64,000 nt of DNA from Tricholoma matsutake. Its lineage: Eukaryota > Basidiomycota > Agaricomycetes > Agaricales > Tricholomataceae. Position numbers and translations under genes: made by a program. The stretch is from contig AP026539.1 of assembly GCA_026075535.2 (NCBI GenBank), positions 8,556,001 through 8,620,000 on the forward strand, given 5' to 3'. The notes below the pieces were generated by a model, which was not told where the DNA came from, made no database searches, and saw nothing but the letters and a program-made list of their open reading frames with translations. Of this stretch, positions 10,804 through 22,486 are shown in pieces. The first letter of the stretch is position 1; the number at the start of each line of letters is the position of its first letter.

Positions 10804-11892
10804 TTGATGACTTTCAGTGATGTTACCATCACAATGTTATCTAGAATCGTGAACCATTCAAGCACCTCAGGGAGGGTGCATGGCCTGGCTTTCACTCAAC
10901 ACATCTTGAGAGAACTCTTGCTACTCTTTGCTCATTTTTTTCCATCTATGGCTCATTTGTCTTTGTCTGTCACTGTTTCAACCAACCACAACCCAAGGCC
11001 TGGATTTCCAATTCAAGACATCTCGAGTTTTTTTCAAGTTAATTTTGCAACTGCGCTCACTCTCGTTACTTCAAGTCCTTCTCAAGAACTTTTCGCCAAG
11101 CTTGTCCAGTGCTATGGTCATACACTGGATGACATCACACCACCAATGCCACCTCTGGTTCCTCACATCTCTTATCCTTATCAGAATGGTTAGCTGTCTG
11201 TGCAGGTGGACTTTTCCAAATGATGGTGCATTGGGAAGGCATTGGAATACCTGTCAAGGAGCCCGGAAGTGGACACTTGAGCTTTTTGAGAGACAAGCAG
11301 AGGTTGTAAAGCATAAGAAGACAGAGAAGGAGAACCCACCAAATCTGGAGGTAAGTCATCAATTGTTAAATGACTGTCTTTTCTTGATGATGGTGACCAG
11401 GTGCCTATGATTGTTGAGGAGCTTGAACAAGAGATCAAACAAGATCCAGAGCCAGAGCCAGGCCCTAGTCAACAAGAGATGGAACCAACATGATTGGGTC
11501 ATCGCAGGTTCCTGCCAAATCATCTTGAGGATTTTGTACCATCATCCCACACAGCTGTCCCCCATGTTCCCGAACCTGTGCAAGATCCTACCCCACCTGA
11601 CAATGCTCACTCCCCATCCCCACCCCCATCCCCTTCAGTACATATGCCTGAACCTGTCTTATTTAGAACAGAATGTGATAACTTCAGATTATATTGCGAA
11701 TACAGAACTTTCCCCACTACTGATCCTGAGGCTGATCAAGATCTAGACAACATCTATAATGTTCCTGGAAAACCATCAATGGAATCTGGACAACACTGGT
11801 GGACCGACGTGGGTGCAATGTTTAATGCTGCCACCGAGAACATTTATCATCCATTTCTCAATTCGACAGTGTGCCAGCTGATGAACTGGTTC
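10804..11892 (+). pseudogene. Plavaka-type transposase, 5' part (C2HC finger to first core block)
   Basis: The recognisable part starts near 11190 with a finger-like CLCRWTFPNDGALGRHWNTC (CX1CX12HX3C). An intron at 11351-11399 (GTAAGT...CCAG) joins it to an acidic and Pro-rich stretch. A TGA at about 11488 interrupts the frame. Further on are SMESGQHWWTDVG and HPFLNSTVCQLMNWF, the landmarks I associate from memory with fungal Plavaka transposases. The frame is cut inside MNWF by the hAT element at 11893 and resumes at 13306 as FYSGLNQKSIVELDYLVKEV with one target duplication removed. Sequence upstream of 11190 is open but unassigned. Confidence 0.7.
11885..11892 (+). repeat. Left copy of 8-bp target duplication of hAT1
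   Basis: ACTGGTTC here is repeated exactly at 13306-13313, directly outside the two TIRs. An 8-bp duplication is the hallmark of hAT transposition. Confidence 0.85.
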
Positions 11893-13305
11893 TAGTGTTT
11901 AAAGGTGCGGTCCATAGGACCGGAAAAAGACTGAAGACCGAACTGAACTGACACACAGTCCAGTCCATTTTTTGGTTGCAGTTGCTTACTTTTGAGCTCA
12001 GTCTGGTTCCCGGTTGCCTTGTTTTGAAAATATTTAAAAACTGCTACAAAACCGGTTGCAATTGGTTACAACCAGTCTTATCAGAGTATATATGCAGTAC
12101 AATATATATGCTAAATTGTACATGTATAGTATTAAAAAATTATGAATATAAGTACTAATTATAACCATTTATACTATTATACTTGTATTTACGTGAAGAA
12201 GGAGAAGCTTGGGGGAAAATGCAGTCATTTGGTGGGTGCTTATATACCCTGTGGCTGTGCACAGACCATGTAGTCACATTTGTGCTCGAATAAACAAAAG
12301 TGGCACCATTTGCCAGTTGACTCCCATGACAACAAACAACTCCCATGTGCACAACTCCCACCATCAACATTTGCCCACCACCCACTGAAGCATTGCCAAC
12401 AAATGAACACAAAGGAGGCAGCCCAAACAATGAATTAGTACTGTTTGGACCCTATGGTATGTTTTTTTTATAGTTTTTTTCTTTCTTTACTACCTAACTA
12501 ACTAATCAAATCTTTTTTCTTTGTTATTAGGTTCTTGCCATTTGATTACAATGTCACCCATTCACACCCAAGCCATATGCTGCCGCCGTGAGCCTCTGCT
12601 TGCAGGGCAGCAATGGGTCCCATTTCTGGACTATGACAATGCAACAATGGCAACTGACCATGTCAGCACAGACTGACAACACAAACAGGGGCTATGACAC
12701 ACAGCAACACAATGAGGGATGAATGGGAGGACAGTGGGTGACAACAAGATTGGGGGAACGACAGATGACAATGCAAATGGGGGAACAACGGATGATGCAA
12801 ATGGGGGAACAACAGATGATGCAAATGCAGGAGCAACGGACGATGCAAAGGGGGAACAAATTGTGGGGGACAACTTACGAGCAGCAGTGCCCACCTTTGC
12901 TACCAACGTGAGATGGTGGGACCTTTTTTTTTCATTATTCTTATTTGCTCTTGCCATTAACAGACTCCTACCCACCCCTCCTCTGCCTCCTGTAGGTGGG
13001 GGAGGGGTTTTTCTGTCATGTTTCATTTTTTTTACTTTCCTAGCATCACACCACTGTGAGCAACTGCTCACAGGGTGTAAATGTAATTACATTTATTTAG
13101 TATACAATAGAATTTAGTTAGAATTCAAAATAGTAGTAAAGACTGGTCAAAACCAGTCTTTTGGGGGCAACCAAACTGGATAGGACTGGTCCTATTTGGT
13201 TCATTTGCAGTCCTGTGAAATTGAGTGTCAGTCTAGACCAGTTGCAGTCCTGGTTGCCCCTCTTGGGGGTTGAAAAACCGGACCAAACTGGACCTTAAAA
13301 CACTA
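11893..13305. mobile_element. Non-autonomous hAT element hAT1
   Basis: This 1,413-bp element has TIRs starting TAGTGTTTAAAGG (left) and TAGTGTTTTAAGG (right, reverse complement), which fit the hAT YARNG end. It is flanked by ACTGGTTC on both sides. Subterminal regions repeat short CCAGT/ACTGG motifs and CAGTCCAGTCC-type blocks. Inside are a GCCCAAAC hairpin (12421-12451), an intron-like block (12457-12530) and two palindromes (about 12586-12612 and 13052-13078). No transposase ORF is present, so mobility would need an enzyme in trans. The longest ORFs (12631-13071 minus, 12719-13117 plus) are repetitive low-complexity translations. Confidence 0.82.
12457..12530 (+). other. Intron-like block in hAT1
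   Basis: GTATGT at 12457, a T-rich body with CTAACTAACTAAT as branch region, and TTATTAG ending at 12530. Similar blocks at 46769-46832 (plus), 58928-58989, 58536-58595 and about 49441-49500 (minus) each follow a GGGCCCAAAC-type hairpin. Confidence 0.6.
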
Positions 13306-13742
13306 ACTGGTTCTATTCTGGTTTGAACCAAAAATCCATTGTGGAGCTGGACTATCTTGTTAAGGAGGTCCTCATTCAGGATGACTTCAATGTCAGTAAT
13401 CTCAAGGGATTCAGTCCGGCTTGAGAGCTGCACCACCTTGATATGAGGGAGGATGAAGCTGCATTTTCAGGAGAGGCTGGTTGGAGGGAATCTTCTGTGA
13501 AGATTCGTTTACCTGTTGATAAGCAAAAGCTCAAGGAAGCCACTGCTCCAACGTTCAAGATACCTGGTGTTTGGCATCGTGACCTGTTGGAGGTCATTCA
13601 CACATCATTCAAGGACACAAAGGTGCAATTTTATCATTTGACACCATTTCGTCTTCTCTGGAAACCTACTCCCGATAGTGAGCCAGAGCGAGTCATGACA
13701 GATCTGTACAACTCGAATGCTTTCTTACAGGAGCATGAAAAG
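13306..13742 (+). pseudogene. Plavaka-type transposase, second part
   Basis: Restores the frame broken at 11892 (TSD copy 13306-13313). It continues with ELDYLVKEVLIQDDFNV, FSGEAGWRESSVKIRLPV, VWHRDLLEVIH, FYHLTPFRLLWKPTPDSEPE and DLYNSNAFLQEHEK, which I recognise as the segment before the catalytic core of Plavaka transposases. One TGA lies near 13420. At 13743 the frame runs into a gypsy B LTR directly after EHEK. Confidence 0.75.
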
Positions 13743-14336
13743 TGTTACAATTTTCCTTGTAACTCATGGAACCTGATGCACCCGACGATCCCCTCCAGAC
13801 AGGAGGCACCCCTTGATTCATGCCTAGGGCATGTCCTTGACATCAGACACACACACAACACATGCCGATTGCATGCATTCGATCCCCTTCCTGTGGAAGG
13901 CACCCTTGACGCATGGTGACTCCATGCACCCAAACCCACTCCCACACATGCTGTGCGCAGCACTCCATGACATCGGACGCCTCATGCAAGGCATGAGGTC
14001 TATTGTTTCTATTCTTACTTGATACGCATCTATCTTTCTGATTTGATGATAAGGACCTCCCTCATAGTATAAGTACTGCAACTCGTAGTAGGGATGTCCT
14101 TAGTTTAGATCTAGGCAATCTACAGCCTTAACTTGTGAGCTCGCGAACTTACTTGAAACCACTAAGGAAGCCCCTTGGTGCATGAACCTGAACGACTCTA
14201 TGCAGAAGGCCTGCTAGAGTGCACTATCTCTCTTACGTCGGACGCTCCAAGTAAGACTAGTGCCGAACGACTTGTCAAGGAAGCACCTCATCAACAACAT
14301 TGACTAGATCGAGTGGTTGAGGCTTTGCCCTTAACA
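13743..14336 (+). repeat. 5' LTR of B1
   Basis: 594 bp, TGTTACAATT to CCCTTAACA. It shares blocks with the LTR at 21877-22439, for example GCATGGTGACTCCATGCACCC and the CACCTCATGCAAGGCATGAGG palindrome. Confidence 0.78.
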
Positions 14337-14386
14337 TAAGATCTAAACTATCTGCTAGCCCACCTACCTAGGTGTAGGCAATACAT

Positions 14387-15549
14387 CTCGATACACACCA
14401 CAGCGACCCGGGTCTAGACAAACCCCAGACTGACCACCAAGAGAAGCAGAACCACAGCCAGGTTCATCTTGGTACCGATACAATGGAAGACTAGTCCATT
14501 ACTCGACCCCAGCACAGTGTTGGTTCTACAGATCAACCGACAGGCAACGAGGAGATTTCCTCACCGATGAAGACTTTGAACAACCACATGCACCCCCATC
14601 CAAAACATCCACCTGCTTCTTAACAGACGAAACCAACGACCTCTATAACGAGATGTCCAAACCCGCAACCGCACCAACGATGTCCATGAAAGACATTCGA
14701 ATCTGATCACCCACAGACTTCTCAGGAGAGCGGACCAAGACCGCCAAGTTCCTGCAGGAGATAGACCTGTACTTGCGAATCAATGATCAGGTCTATGACA
14801 TGAACGACAAGAAGATCATCTTCACGCTGTCCTTCATGAATGGAGGGACAGCAGCTGCCTGGGTGCAGGCATTCGTCAACCAACACCAGTCCAAGGGACT
14901 CGGTGAATATGCAGACTTCCGACAGAAGGTCCTAGAGGCCTTCTCACTGATCAACAATGCCGGAACGGCAAAGACAGAGATTAAGAATCTCAAACAAGGT
15001 TCAGGGAACCTCGAAGAATATGTGGCAAACTTCCGCATCCTGAAAGACAGGATGGGAATCACAGAAGATGCAGCCATGATCGAGTACTTCATGGATGGAC
15101 TGCATCCCGAATTACTGAAGAGGGTACACACAATGGAGACAGTGCCCAACATGCTCGAAGGCTGGATAAAGGCAACTTCGAAATATGAAGGCCAATGGAA
15201 ATGGGCCATGGCAATCCTGGGGAAGACCAGGCAAAACCAGATGACAAAAGAAATGACGAAGAAAGGACAGCCCTCTCTTGACATCAACTGACTGATGAAC
15301 CAAGAACGCGTGGAACACCTCTGAAAGGGATTGTGTTTCATCTGCCACCAACCGGGACACTGATTGTCCGACCACAGGGATGGAAAGAACCCCACTCAGA
15401 CGGGGTCAGCGCCTCCTCCCTACCAAAACCGCTTCACCCAGAAGAAGACTGGGGTGGACACCTACCAGAAGATCTGCACGATGCTGGATGAACTAGATGA
15501 AGAAGAAAAGGAACGAGCCCTCAACCTCATGGAGGAATCGGGTTTTTAG
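14387..15549 (+). pseudogene. B1 gag with modified zinc knuckle
   Basis: The frame encodes a retrotrans_gag-type capsid (TAKFLQEIDLYLRIND, LSFMNGGTAAAWVQAF, LEEYVANFRILKDRMGI, YFMDGLHPELLKRV). It then has a knuckle CFICHQPGH...SDH in which the final Cys is His. TGAs occur at 14704-14706, 15289, 15322 and 15361, and the first is at the same place as in B (22766-22768). The frame ends in G GGT TTT TAG (15540-15549), a canonical -1 slippery heptamer directly before the gag stop. Confidence 0.8.
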
Positions 15550-15735
15550 AGCAGCGGCCTGATATGACGCCAGTCACCGCTGAAATTTCCATAGGGTCTG
15601 TACTCTTGGCTACCATGAATAGACAATCTATGTGCCTGTCTATTTGGGTAGCTGAGTCAGACAACGGAAAAGACATCACAACGAATGCGCTCCTTGACTC
15701 TGGAGCAGGAGGAGTCTTTATTGACTCAAAATTCA
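15546..15735 (+). pseudogene. B1 protease start in -1 frame
   Basis: Shifting one base back at 15546 opens LEQRPDMTPV and leads into ISIGSVLLATMNRQSMCL and the retropepsin motif ALLDSGAGGVFID. It aligns with the B pol start. It is truncated after DSKFMF by the Plavaka junction. Confidence 0.8.
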
Positions 15736-17711
15736 TGTTCAGTTCCAATGCATCCACAATGAAGAAACTGGCTGTGAGAGATTTCGAGGATTTATTGCAG
15801 GTATGTTTTTTATTGTATTTTAATAAATAACTGTGTCATAATTTCATCCTAGTGTTCAATTCCAGTATTTGAGAACCTACTTCCAAACCAACACCACAAT
15901 ATCCTGATCCTGAACATGCTCTTCATCTTGTGTACCTGGCACACTTATGCCAAACTCTGGCTTCACACTAGTTCTACACTTGAGGCCTTGGTGAAAACAA
16001 TGCAAGTGCTTGGGGCATCGCTTCAGGAGTTTTTAAAGGTCATATGTTCATGTTACACTATGAAAGAGCTGCCAATGGAGGAAGCTGCATGAGTACACCA
16101 TAGGGCCAATGTGAGTGCAAAGGGAAAGGGAAAGGCAACAGCAACATCTGACAAACTGAGTTCAGCACATGGGCGCTTCAACATGTATACATACAAACTT
16201 CATGCTCTAGGTGATTATGTTGCAAATATCTGGTTGTATGGACTGACAGACAATTATTCAACTCATGTGGTTAGTTATTTTACCTGTTGATCATTTTTAA
16301 CATTGAACAAAGATTACAGGGTGAGCTTGAACACTGCCGCATCAAGTGTTTCTATGCACAAACAAATAAAAGGTTCACATTTACCCAACAAATAAGCAAA
16401 CACCACCAGCGGCAGCAAATTTTGCAAAAGATTCAAGAGCGATATACAGGCACAACAAGCGGTGAGGAAGCAGGACCACACCAAGACTTGGAGGAGATTG
16501 CAGTACCAGTTGATGCAAGTGATCCCTTGCCCTCAATGTCACCTGAAAAACACCACCACATGTCTGTGTCTCGTCGACATCCTGTAAATATTTTGCGATG
16601 GACAGATGAGTGCTCTAATGATCCAGCGACCAGGGCATGCATTTCCCCTCTGGCTTGCACCGTGCTGATCTCCAGTAGACATTTATTCTTGACCTCAAAT
16701 CACATCTCTTAGGACATCTACTCAACCAGCCTTTCAGTGATGACCATATCTACTCAGATATCAAGCTAGTGACAGTCAAAATTGTCAACAACCAAATTTA
16801 CAACCTTAAGGTTCTCCACGTGAATTATATGACTTATGATATGTGGCGTGCACAAGATTCAATCAACCCTTGGACACACCCTGATATTATGCTTCTCTCA
16901 GGTGAAGATCATGAAGATTCAGACCCCCATCCATATTTGTATGCACGGGTGCTTGGGATATATTACACAGAGGTCTGTCATGATCACCCGAATGCAGTCT
17001 CATCTGATGTCCAGGTATTGGAGTTCCTGTGGGTATATTGGCTTGGCCAAGATGCCAACTACAACACGGGGTCAATAGGGCATCATCTACATCAAGTGGG
17101 GTTTGTGCCGGATGACCTCATTGATCTTGATGATCCCACACAGGCTAGTGGCACATTCGGCTTTATTGATCCTGCAGAGGTCATCCAGGGTGTACACCTC
17201 ATTCCTGCATTTGCCCATGGAAAGATGGATGGACTTCTTGGACCCTTGATTGCATGCCCACTGAAGGATGAGGATCAAGACTGGCAATACTTCTATGTTA
17301 ATATGTATGTTTTTGTTCTTTGACTGAGATCTTCTATCTGATTTGGGTCTAGGTTTGTTGATTGTGATATGTTCATGCATTTCTGAGGGGGGAGGGGGGG
17401 GGGGAGGGGGTTGGACACAAGGGGATGCTCGAATGAATTGCTGGTTTACGAAACAAGGAGCAGCCACTTTCCACTGCCGACCAAATGAATGAGGATCTGG
17501 ATGCTGAGGATGTAGAAGGATTAGGGAAGAATGATGAGCACGAGGAAGATGAGGAAGATGAGGAAAATGAGGAAGATGAGGAAGATGAGGAAGACAAAGA
17601 AGATGAGGAGGAAGAATCAGACAAGTCTGATGAGAGTTTGGTTGAGTTGGATCTGGATGGAGAGGAGGGAGGCGAGGATGAGTATAATATCTTGGGCTTT
17701 GTGGCTTTTTG
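15736..17711 (+). pseudogene. Plavaka-type transposase, 3' part
   Basis: Resumes with SSNASTMKKLAVRDFEDLLQ. Introns are visible at 15801-15851 (GTATGT...CCTAG), 16270-16319 (GTTAGT...TACAG, joining STHV to GELEHCRIKCFYAQTNK) and about 17307-17351 (GTATGT...TCTAG). The exons carry HALGDYVANIWLYG, VLHVNYMTYDMWRAQDSINP, YARVLGIYYTEV and GVHLIPAFAHG, then FVDCDMFMHF and a TGA where the family has Arg, a G-rich stretch, QPLSTADQMNEDLDAEDVE and a Glu/Asp tail ending GFVAF at 17711. The catalytic core between EHEK and SSNAS is absent. Confidence 0.78.
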
Positions 17712-18137
17712 AAATACCACACATGTGTTGTTAGGATAGGAGCAGTCCTAGTTACGGTATCGGACAATATCATCTTGTCACTGGTTTCCATGTTGTGTCC
17801 AACATGGGGCATGTAGGCAAACTTGTGCACAACCTTGGACCACAATCCCTGTTCTTTGCCAAGTTTTGAGAAGTATTGCAATCCCTGGAAAAACTTGCAG
17901 ACAAAATTGGCTAGTATCACAAACATGTCTCAAGAATCCAAACCATCTTACATGTTTTTGTCAAGCATGCCATGCAGATGAAACTTGGAATCAGAATAGA
18001 ACTAAATATTATATTTGCATGAAGATATACAAGTTTTCAAGAAGATGGAATGTGAATAGCTATAGGTTTCATATTTCATGCAAGTATGTAATTGAGCCAA
18101 ACCAATGCATACTTAATGTGATTTTGCTAAAGTTCAA
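17712..18137. other. Stretch without a supported gene (17712-18137)
   Basis: Follows the Plavaka stop. A minus-strand ORF crosses it (from 17926), but its right part is the mirror of the acidic Plavaka tail, so I do not trust it. No TIR could be identified. Confidence 0.4.
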
Positions 18138-18418
18138 ACCCTGTTGCTCATGACTCCTTGCCTCAAATCAAACAGCCTGAGCATGATGAAGCTGATGGCC
18201 TTGAACTGCAGATATGCGGAGAGCATGGACACAATGAAGTCAGAGGTGAAGAGGGTGTGGAGGGACTTGATGCGCTGGAGTATGGTATTGATGAAAGAGA
18301 AAACGAACTGCTAGGAGGGACCTCTGACGAAGAGCTTTTGGATGCAGAATCCTGGCAGGAGGATTTGGACTCGGACACATTAGAGACAGTCAACATGTAC
18401 CATTCACAGATTCTTTGA
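18138..18418 (+). pseudogene. Acidic ORF of unknown function
   Basis: An open stretch of about 90 codons, Glu/Asp/Gly-rich (EHDEADGLELQICGEHGHNE, DERENELLGGTSDEELLD). It resembles in composition the acidic C-terminal tails of Plavaka transposases and may be a duplicated tail. No domain recognised. Confidence 0.35.
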
Positions 18419-18599
18419 AAATAAGGAGGTGAAAAGTCATTTGGCCCACAGCGACCTGAAATAACTCAGAATGTTTATTTTTTCTGGATTGAGAGTCTCA
18501 ATTGATGATGTAACCTTGATGATGTAACCTTGAGGAAAAGTGTGCATGCACACTTTTGAGCTCATGTCATGTGACATATGGCCATATAAGTACTAACCC

Positions 18600-21500
18600 C
18601 ACTTGAACTTGAAGCTTGATGCTCCGTCTTACTTGTCTTACTTGTCTCACTCATGCATTGCTCAGAGGGTTTTGAACAGCAAAGCCTCGCTGTCAGAAGG
18701 ATATCCAATGCAAATTTCCAGACAATGGCCTGGTTTATACCCATCTTATTCAACCCAGAGGGTACAAAGCATTTGGGCCAAAGTCACCCAGAATTTCAGG
18801 TAAGAATTCAAGACTTCAGCTTCAATACCTATCCTGATAGTTTAAATCATGTTGCAGACATTTTTTGATACTACTACAGGCTGGGAACAACTGGAGACGA
18901 TGTCTGATACTCAATGTGCTCACCAAGTCCTTAAGCATCTTGCCAAGTCATCTACCCCTGGAGAGCCTATTTCAAAGCACCAAGCTGTTGTTCGTGGGGC
19001 CCTATTCAACTACTGACTGTTGGATGTCATAGCATCAGTTTACAACCTCCTTCCTGACGAGATCGCCCCAGCTAAGCAGAGGGCTGCTGAAGTGCTTATG
19101 CCCATGCACTTGGTAATTTTTAATTCTGCACTATGGTGTGACAGTACTAACAGGGCACTTTATAGGATCGTATAGGGGTTTTCGCAGACTGGCCAAAACT
19201 CTTGGAGCAGGCAGGACAGGATCTAGCCCAAGTGCAGGGTCTGGCTAGCGACGTTGGTGTGATGGGGGAAAATGGGCCTGCAGAATGCTTCCAGCTCCTT
19301 TCTAAATTTGCCTCAACCAAGAATGTGGCCTGGAGGTCTTACAACTTTATTGCATTGGCATTTGATCTTTCACTGCAGTTAAATGTTTGTGGATAATGTT
19401 GATAGCTTTCAGTGAATTGCTAAGGACCATTCTTTTCTTACACAGGGACATCTTAACATTACAAATGACATATTGGACAACTTTTATCCATGAGTTAATG
19501 GGTATTTATGTATTGGAATATTTGTTACATGATAATATTGCAGGCAAGTGAATGGCTCTGGCCCAGATCTGAAACTGGCCTTCAAAGGCACTAACCATGC
19601 CACATTGATGGAGATCCCCCTCTGCATTGCACTGGGGATCTCTCCTCTCTGCTTGTTGACAAAGAGGCCTCTGATTGAACAAAAAATAAGTAAGAAAGCA
19701 ATTTTTAACGCAAGTACTATCTATGAAATTGTTACATTGTTGACTGGTTTTGTAGGTTTGGCAAGCCCTGGGCACTCATTGCCTCAAGATTCTTTCTGAC
19801 ATTGAAAAGATCTTGTGGAAAGCCCTCTTTCAAGCTGCACATTCCCCTGACTCCCTGGAGGATATCCTACAGGCAGCTATAGATGCCTCACTTGTGATCC
19901 TCCAGTCAAGCACTGAAGATGATAGATGTGTGTCCTGGCTAGGAGGTCCAGGTAAGATACTTGTTTCAGTTTTGTAACCTTTCTGATGTTGTGAGATGCA
20001 GAGCCTAGTATTGCTGAAGATGATGGAGACGATGGGGAGGATGGACAGTATGAAGATGATGGTCATGGGAGAGATGAGGCAGGAGCAGGAGAAGGATGTT
20101 GTGCAACTGGAGAGCTGCATCAGGGTATGCTCAGCACTGAGAATGGCGCACAAGTAGTGCAGCCAAGTAGTAGCGGCATCCAGGGATCAAGAAACCTGCA
20201 TAAGAAAGCAATGGTTGAGGATGAAGAGGAGGAGCCATGCCTTCCACCCATAACATCAGAGGAGGATCTGGGTCCTGGAGTAGTCCTTCCAATTGTTCAT
20301 CTGGCAACTCTGCAGCACTTCTCTGAGCAACCACACCCTCAGCAGACCACAGGGCATTCACCAGTAATGCAACAGAGACAGCTTTCCAACCTGCCACCTG
20401 ATGGAGAAGATGAAGATGACTCACATATGATGGGACAGGACCGACATGAACATACCGACAATGCTAGGGATGTCGACAGTGGTATCAGTATGTGCAGATG
20501 CTGTCACAAATAGCCCAGCTCAACTGTTGCACAGAGTCAGAATTGCCAGCCATTCTGGCTGGAAAAGTAGCTGGCATTGAATACCAACAGGTGAAGCCAG
20601 ACTCTCCCTTAGTGTTTTGATGCTCTGAACAAAAACACTCCTCATGATCAAGTGCTCTATGTCCCCCTCAAAGACCAAGATGAGGAAGCACAAGGAGATA
20701 GAGAGGCTGGGGGCTTTGAAAAAAAAGTGTACTGAGGCCTAGAGGCAGGAGACAAGGAAGCAAATACCCCAAGAGACAGGGAGACAGCGGATGGGGATGG
20801 GGACAGAGAGCCAGGGTCTATGGGAAGCATTAGAGGAGAGGAACACTTTTGAGGAACAACCAGATGGCAGGCTACTGGAATTCATTGACCTTACTCTGGT
20901 GGAGGTAAAGGAAGACATGGTGAGAGCTGTTGCCTGTTCCTTGCACTGCTAGGCTCTGAATGCAGAACAGCAATCTGAACCTGATATTACTTTTGCATGG
21001 GAGGACATTCCTCCAGAGGTATGTGACTGTAAATGATGCTATTATTCCTAAGCATACCATTTTTTAGATGTTTGTGGCCCCTCAATCTCTTCCCCTGTAT
21101 GGGCCTGAATCCACAATCCTATATAATTATACAGCTGGCTTTCATGTAGGTCATGTTGGCATGCATTGTCAGCCTTACTGATGTAAAAGCAGTCCAAAGC
21201 AGTGTTGAAGTTCTTCTGTGATGTATGGAATGCAGTTTCCAGGGGATTCGTGGATGGTCTGCTCCCTCATCTACAACCCAATAGCTCTCACTCAATCTTT
21301 CATGTGATGTGGTCAACTGAATGTGCTTCTCTGCCACCAGAAGTGATTTGAGATATCTTCAGCCATAAATGCATCATCATCACTGACAAGCCTATGCAAA
21401 TTGTTCAATTTGAGGCAAACAGCATGTCCACCATTTCACCCAAGCTGAGTAAAAAAATCACTATTCAGGGTCAGTAACTCCACATTGCACTTTTGCTAGA

Positions 21501-21682
21501 CTAAATACCCTCACAGATCACTCCCTTCCTGAAGATGATGAGGGAAGGATAGCATTATGCATTGGAACCCCTGAAGATTTACTATGAAGCCACTGAGCAG
21601 GGGATGGTGGGAAGATCCTCAATGCCCTACACTTTCCACTCCCCTTGCCACCTATAGATTGCATGCCTCTGCCATCATTAGT
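18600..21682 (+). pseudogene. Decayed multi-exon gene, unknown function
   Basis: I do not recognise a domain. A consistent plus-strand reading runs through likely introns at 18798-18855 (GTAAGA...TTGCAG) and 19112-19166 (GTAATT...CTAAC...TATAG), with later ones near 19386-19543, 19690-19755 and 19951-20002. Exon text includes SDTQCAHQVLKHLAKSS, KHQAVVRGALFNY, VYNLLPDEIAPAKQRAAEVL, RIGVFADWPKLLEQAGQDLA, NHATLMEIPLCIALGISPLC and VWQALGTHCLKILSDIEKIL. An acidic linker (20010-20510) leads to LLEFIDLTLVEVKEDMVRAV and SEPDITFAWEDIPPE. Several TGA/TAG codons and damaged splice sites (TTAAAT at 19386 where GTAAAT is expected) show it is dead. It stops just before a hAT TIR at 21686. It could be the second gene of a transposon or a repeated host family. 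Confidence 0.5.
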
Positions 21683-21685
21683 AAG

Positions 21686-21876
21686 TAGTGTTTGAAGGTC
21701 TGGTTCATCGAACCAGAAAAAAACCAAAACTGAACTGGACTGAACTGCGGTCCAGTTTCTTTTCGGTTGTGGTTGCCTTAGATATCTGAGAAGGTTGGTT
21801 GCAGTTGTATACAAATTGAATATTATTTAAAACTGATAAAAACTGGTTCTAACCAGTTGCAGTCGGTGGAGTAAAG
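21686..21876 (+). mobile_element. hAT element left end, truncated
   Basis: Starts TAGTGTTTGAAGGTCTGG, the same TIR type as 11893 and 57842, followed by the CAGTCC/GAACTGGAC subterminal repeats. It is cut at 21877 by the gypsy B LTR. The right end is missing. Confidence 0.65.
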
Positions 21877-22439
21877 TGTTATGATTTGTCTACAGGAACC
21901 TGCAAGTATGGGCAGTTCATTTTTTCTTATTCGACTCGACTCTCTCCCGACAGAAGACATCTTGATGCATGGTGACTCCATGCACCCAAACCCACTCTCA
22001 CATGCACCGTGGTACGACTACACGAGGTCCGTGACGTCAGATCCTTGACATCAGATCCATGACATCGGACACCTCATGCAAGGCATGAGGCCTGTCTTTC
22101 TATTGTTCTTTCTATTTATATTGGATAATGATCCTACGATCCGATTGGACAATAGACATCTTCGAACCGTATATAAGCTGTAGTAATACTGTCTGCATTC
22201 CTTAGCTTGACCTAATTCAACCAATGGTCTTAGACTCAACCAAAACACTCGACAGCTTAGGAAGTCCCTAGCTGTGATAAACTTGACTCGACAGTTGGAA
22301 AGCCTCCAACTGTGATACATGAACAGACGGTCTACTCAGAAAGCATCTGAGTACGGATAGCCGTATTGACTTAGGAAGCACCAAGTCCAGATTAGAACCC
22401 AATTACAATCAGGCTGAGTTAAGACCTATAGTCTTAACA
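21877..22439 (+). repeat. 5' LTR of gypsy B
   Basis: 563 bp from TGTTATGATT to GTCTTAACA. It contains short tandem blocks (TGACATCAGATCC-like) and a palindromic CCTCATGCAAGGCATGAGG. A TATATAAGC motif at about 22170 could be the promoter TATA box. Confidence 0.82.
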
Positions 22440-22486
22440 AAAGGTCAAGCTGATCTATGAAGTCCACCTACCTAGGTGCAGACACA

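Larger units (their letters stand above)
13743..15735 (+). mobile_element. Gypsy family B fragment B1 (5' LTR, gag, start of pol)
   Basis: LTR (13743-14336), gag and the first part of the protease of a family B gypsy element. The 3' two-thirds of the element are missing. The sequence passes straight from protease (DSKFMF) into the 3' part of the Plavaka gene (SSNASTMKKLAVRDFED) at about 15736. Either the element inserted and a deletion then removed both its 3' part and the Plavaka core, or a recombination joined the two. Confidence 0.8.

Noticed and set aside
17087..17926. Minus-strand ORF of 279 codons
   Set aside because: It runs opposite the Plavaka 3' exons; the Leu/Pro/His-rich part is the mirror of the Glu/Asp tail.
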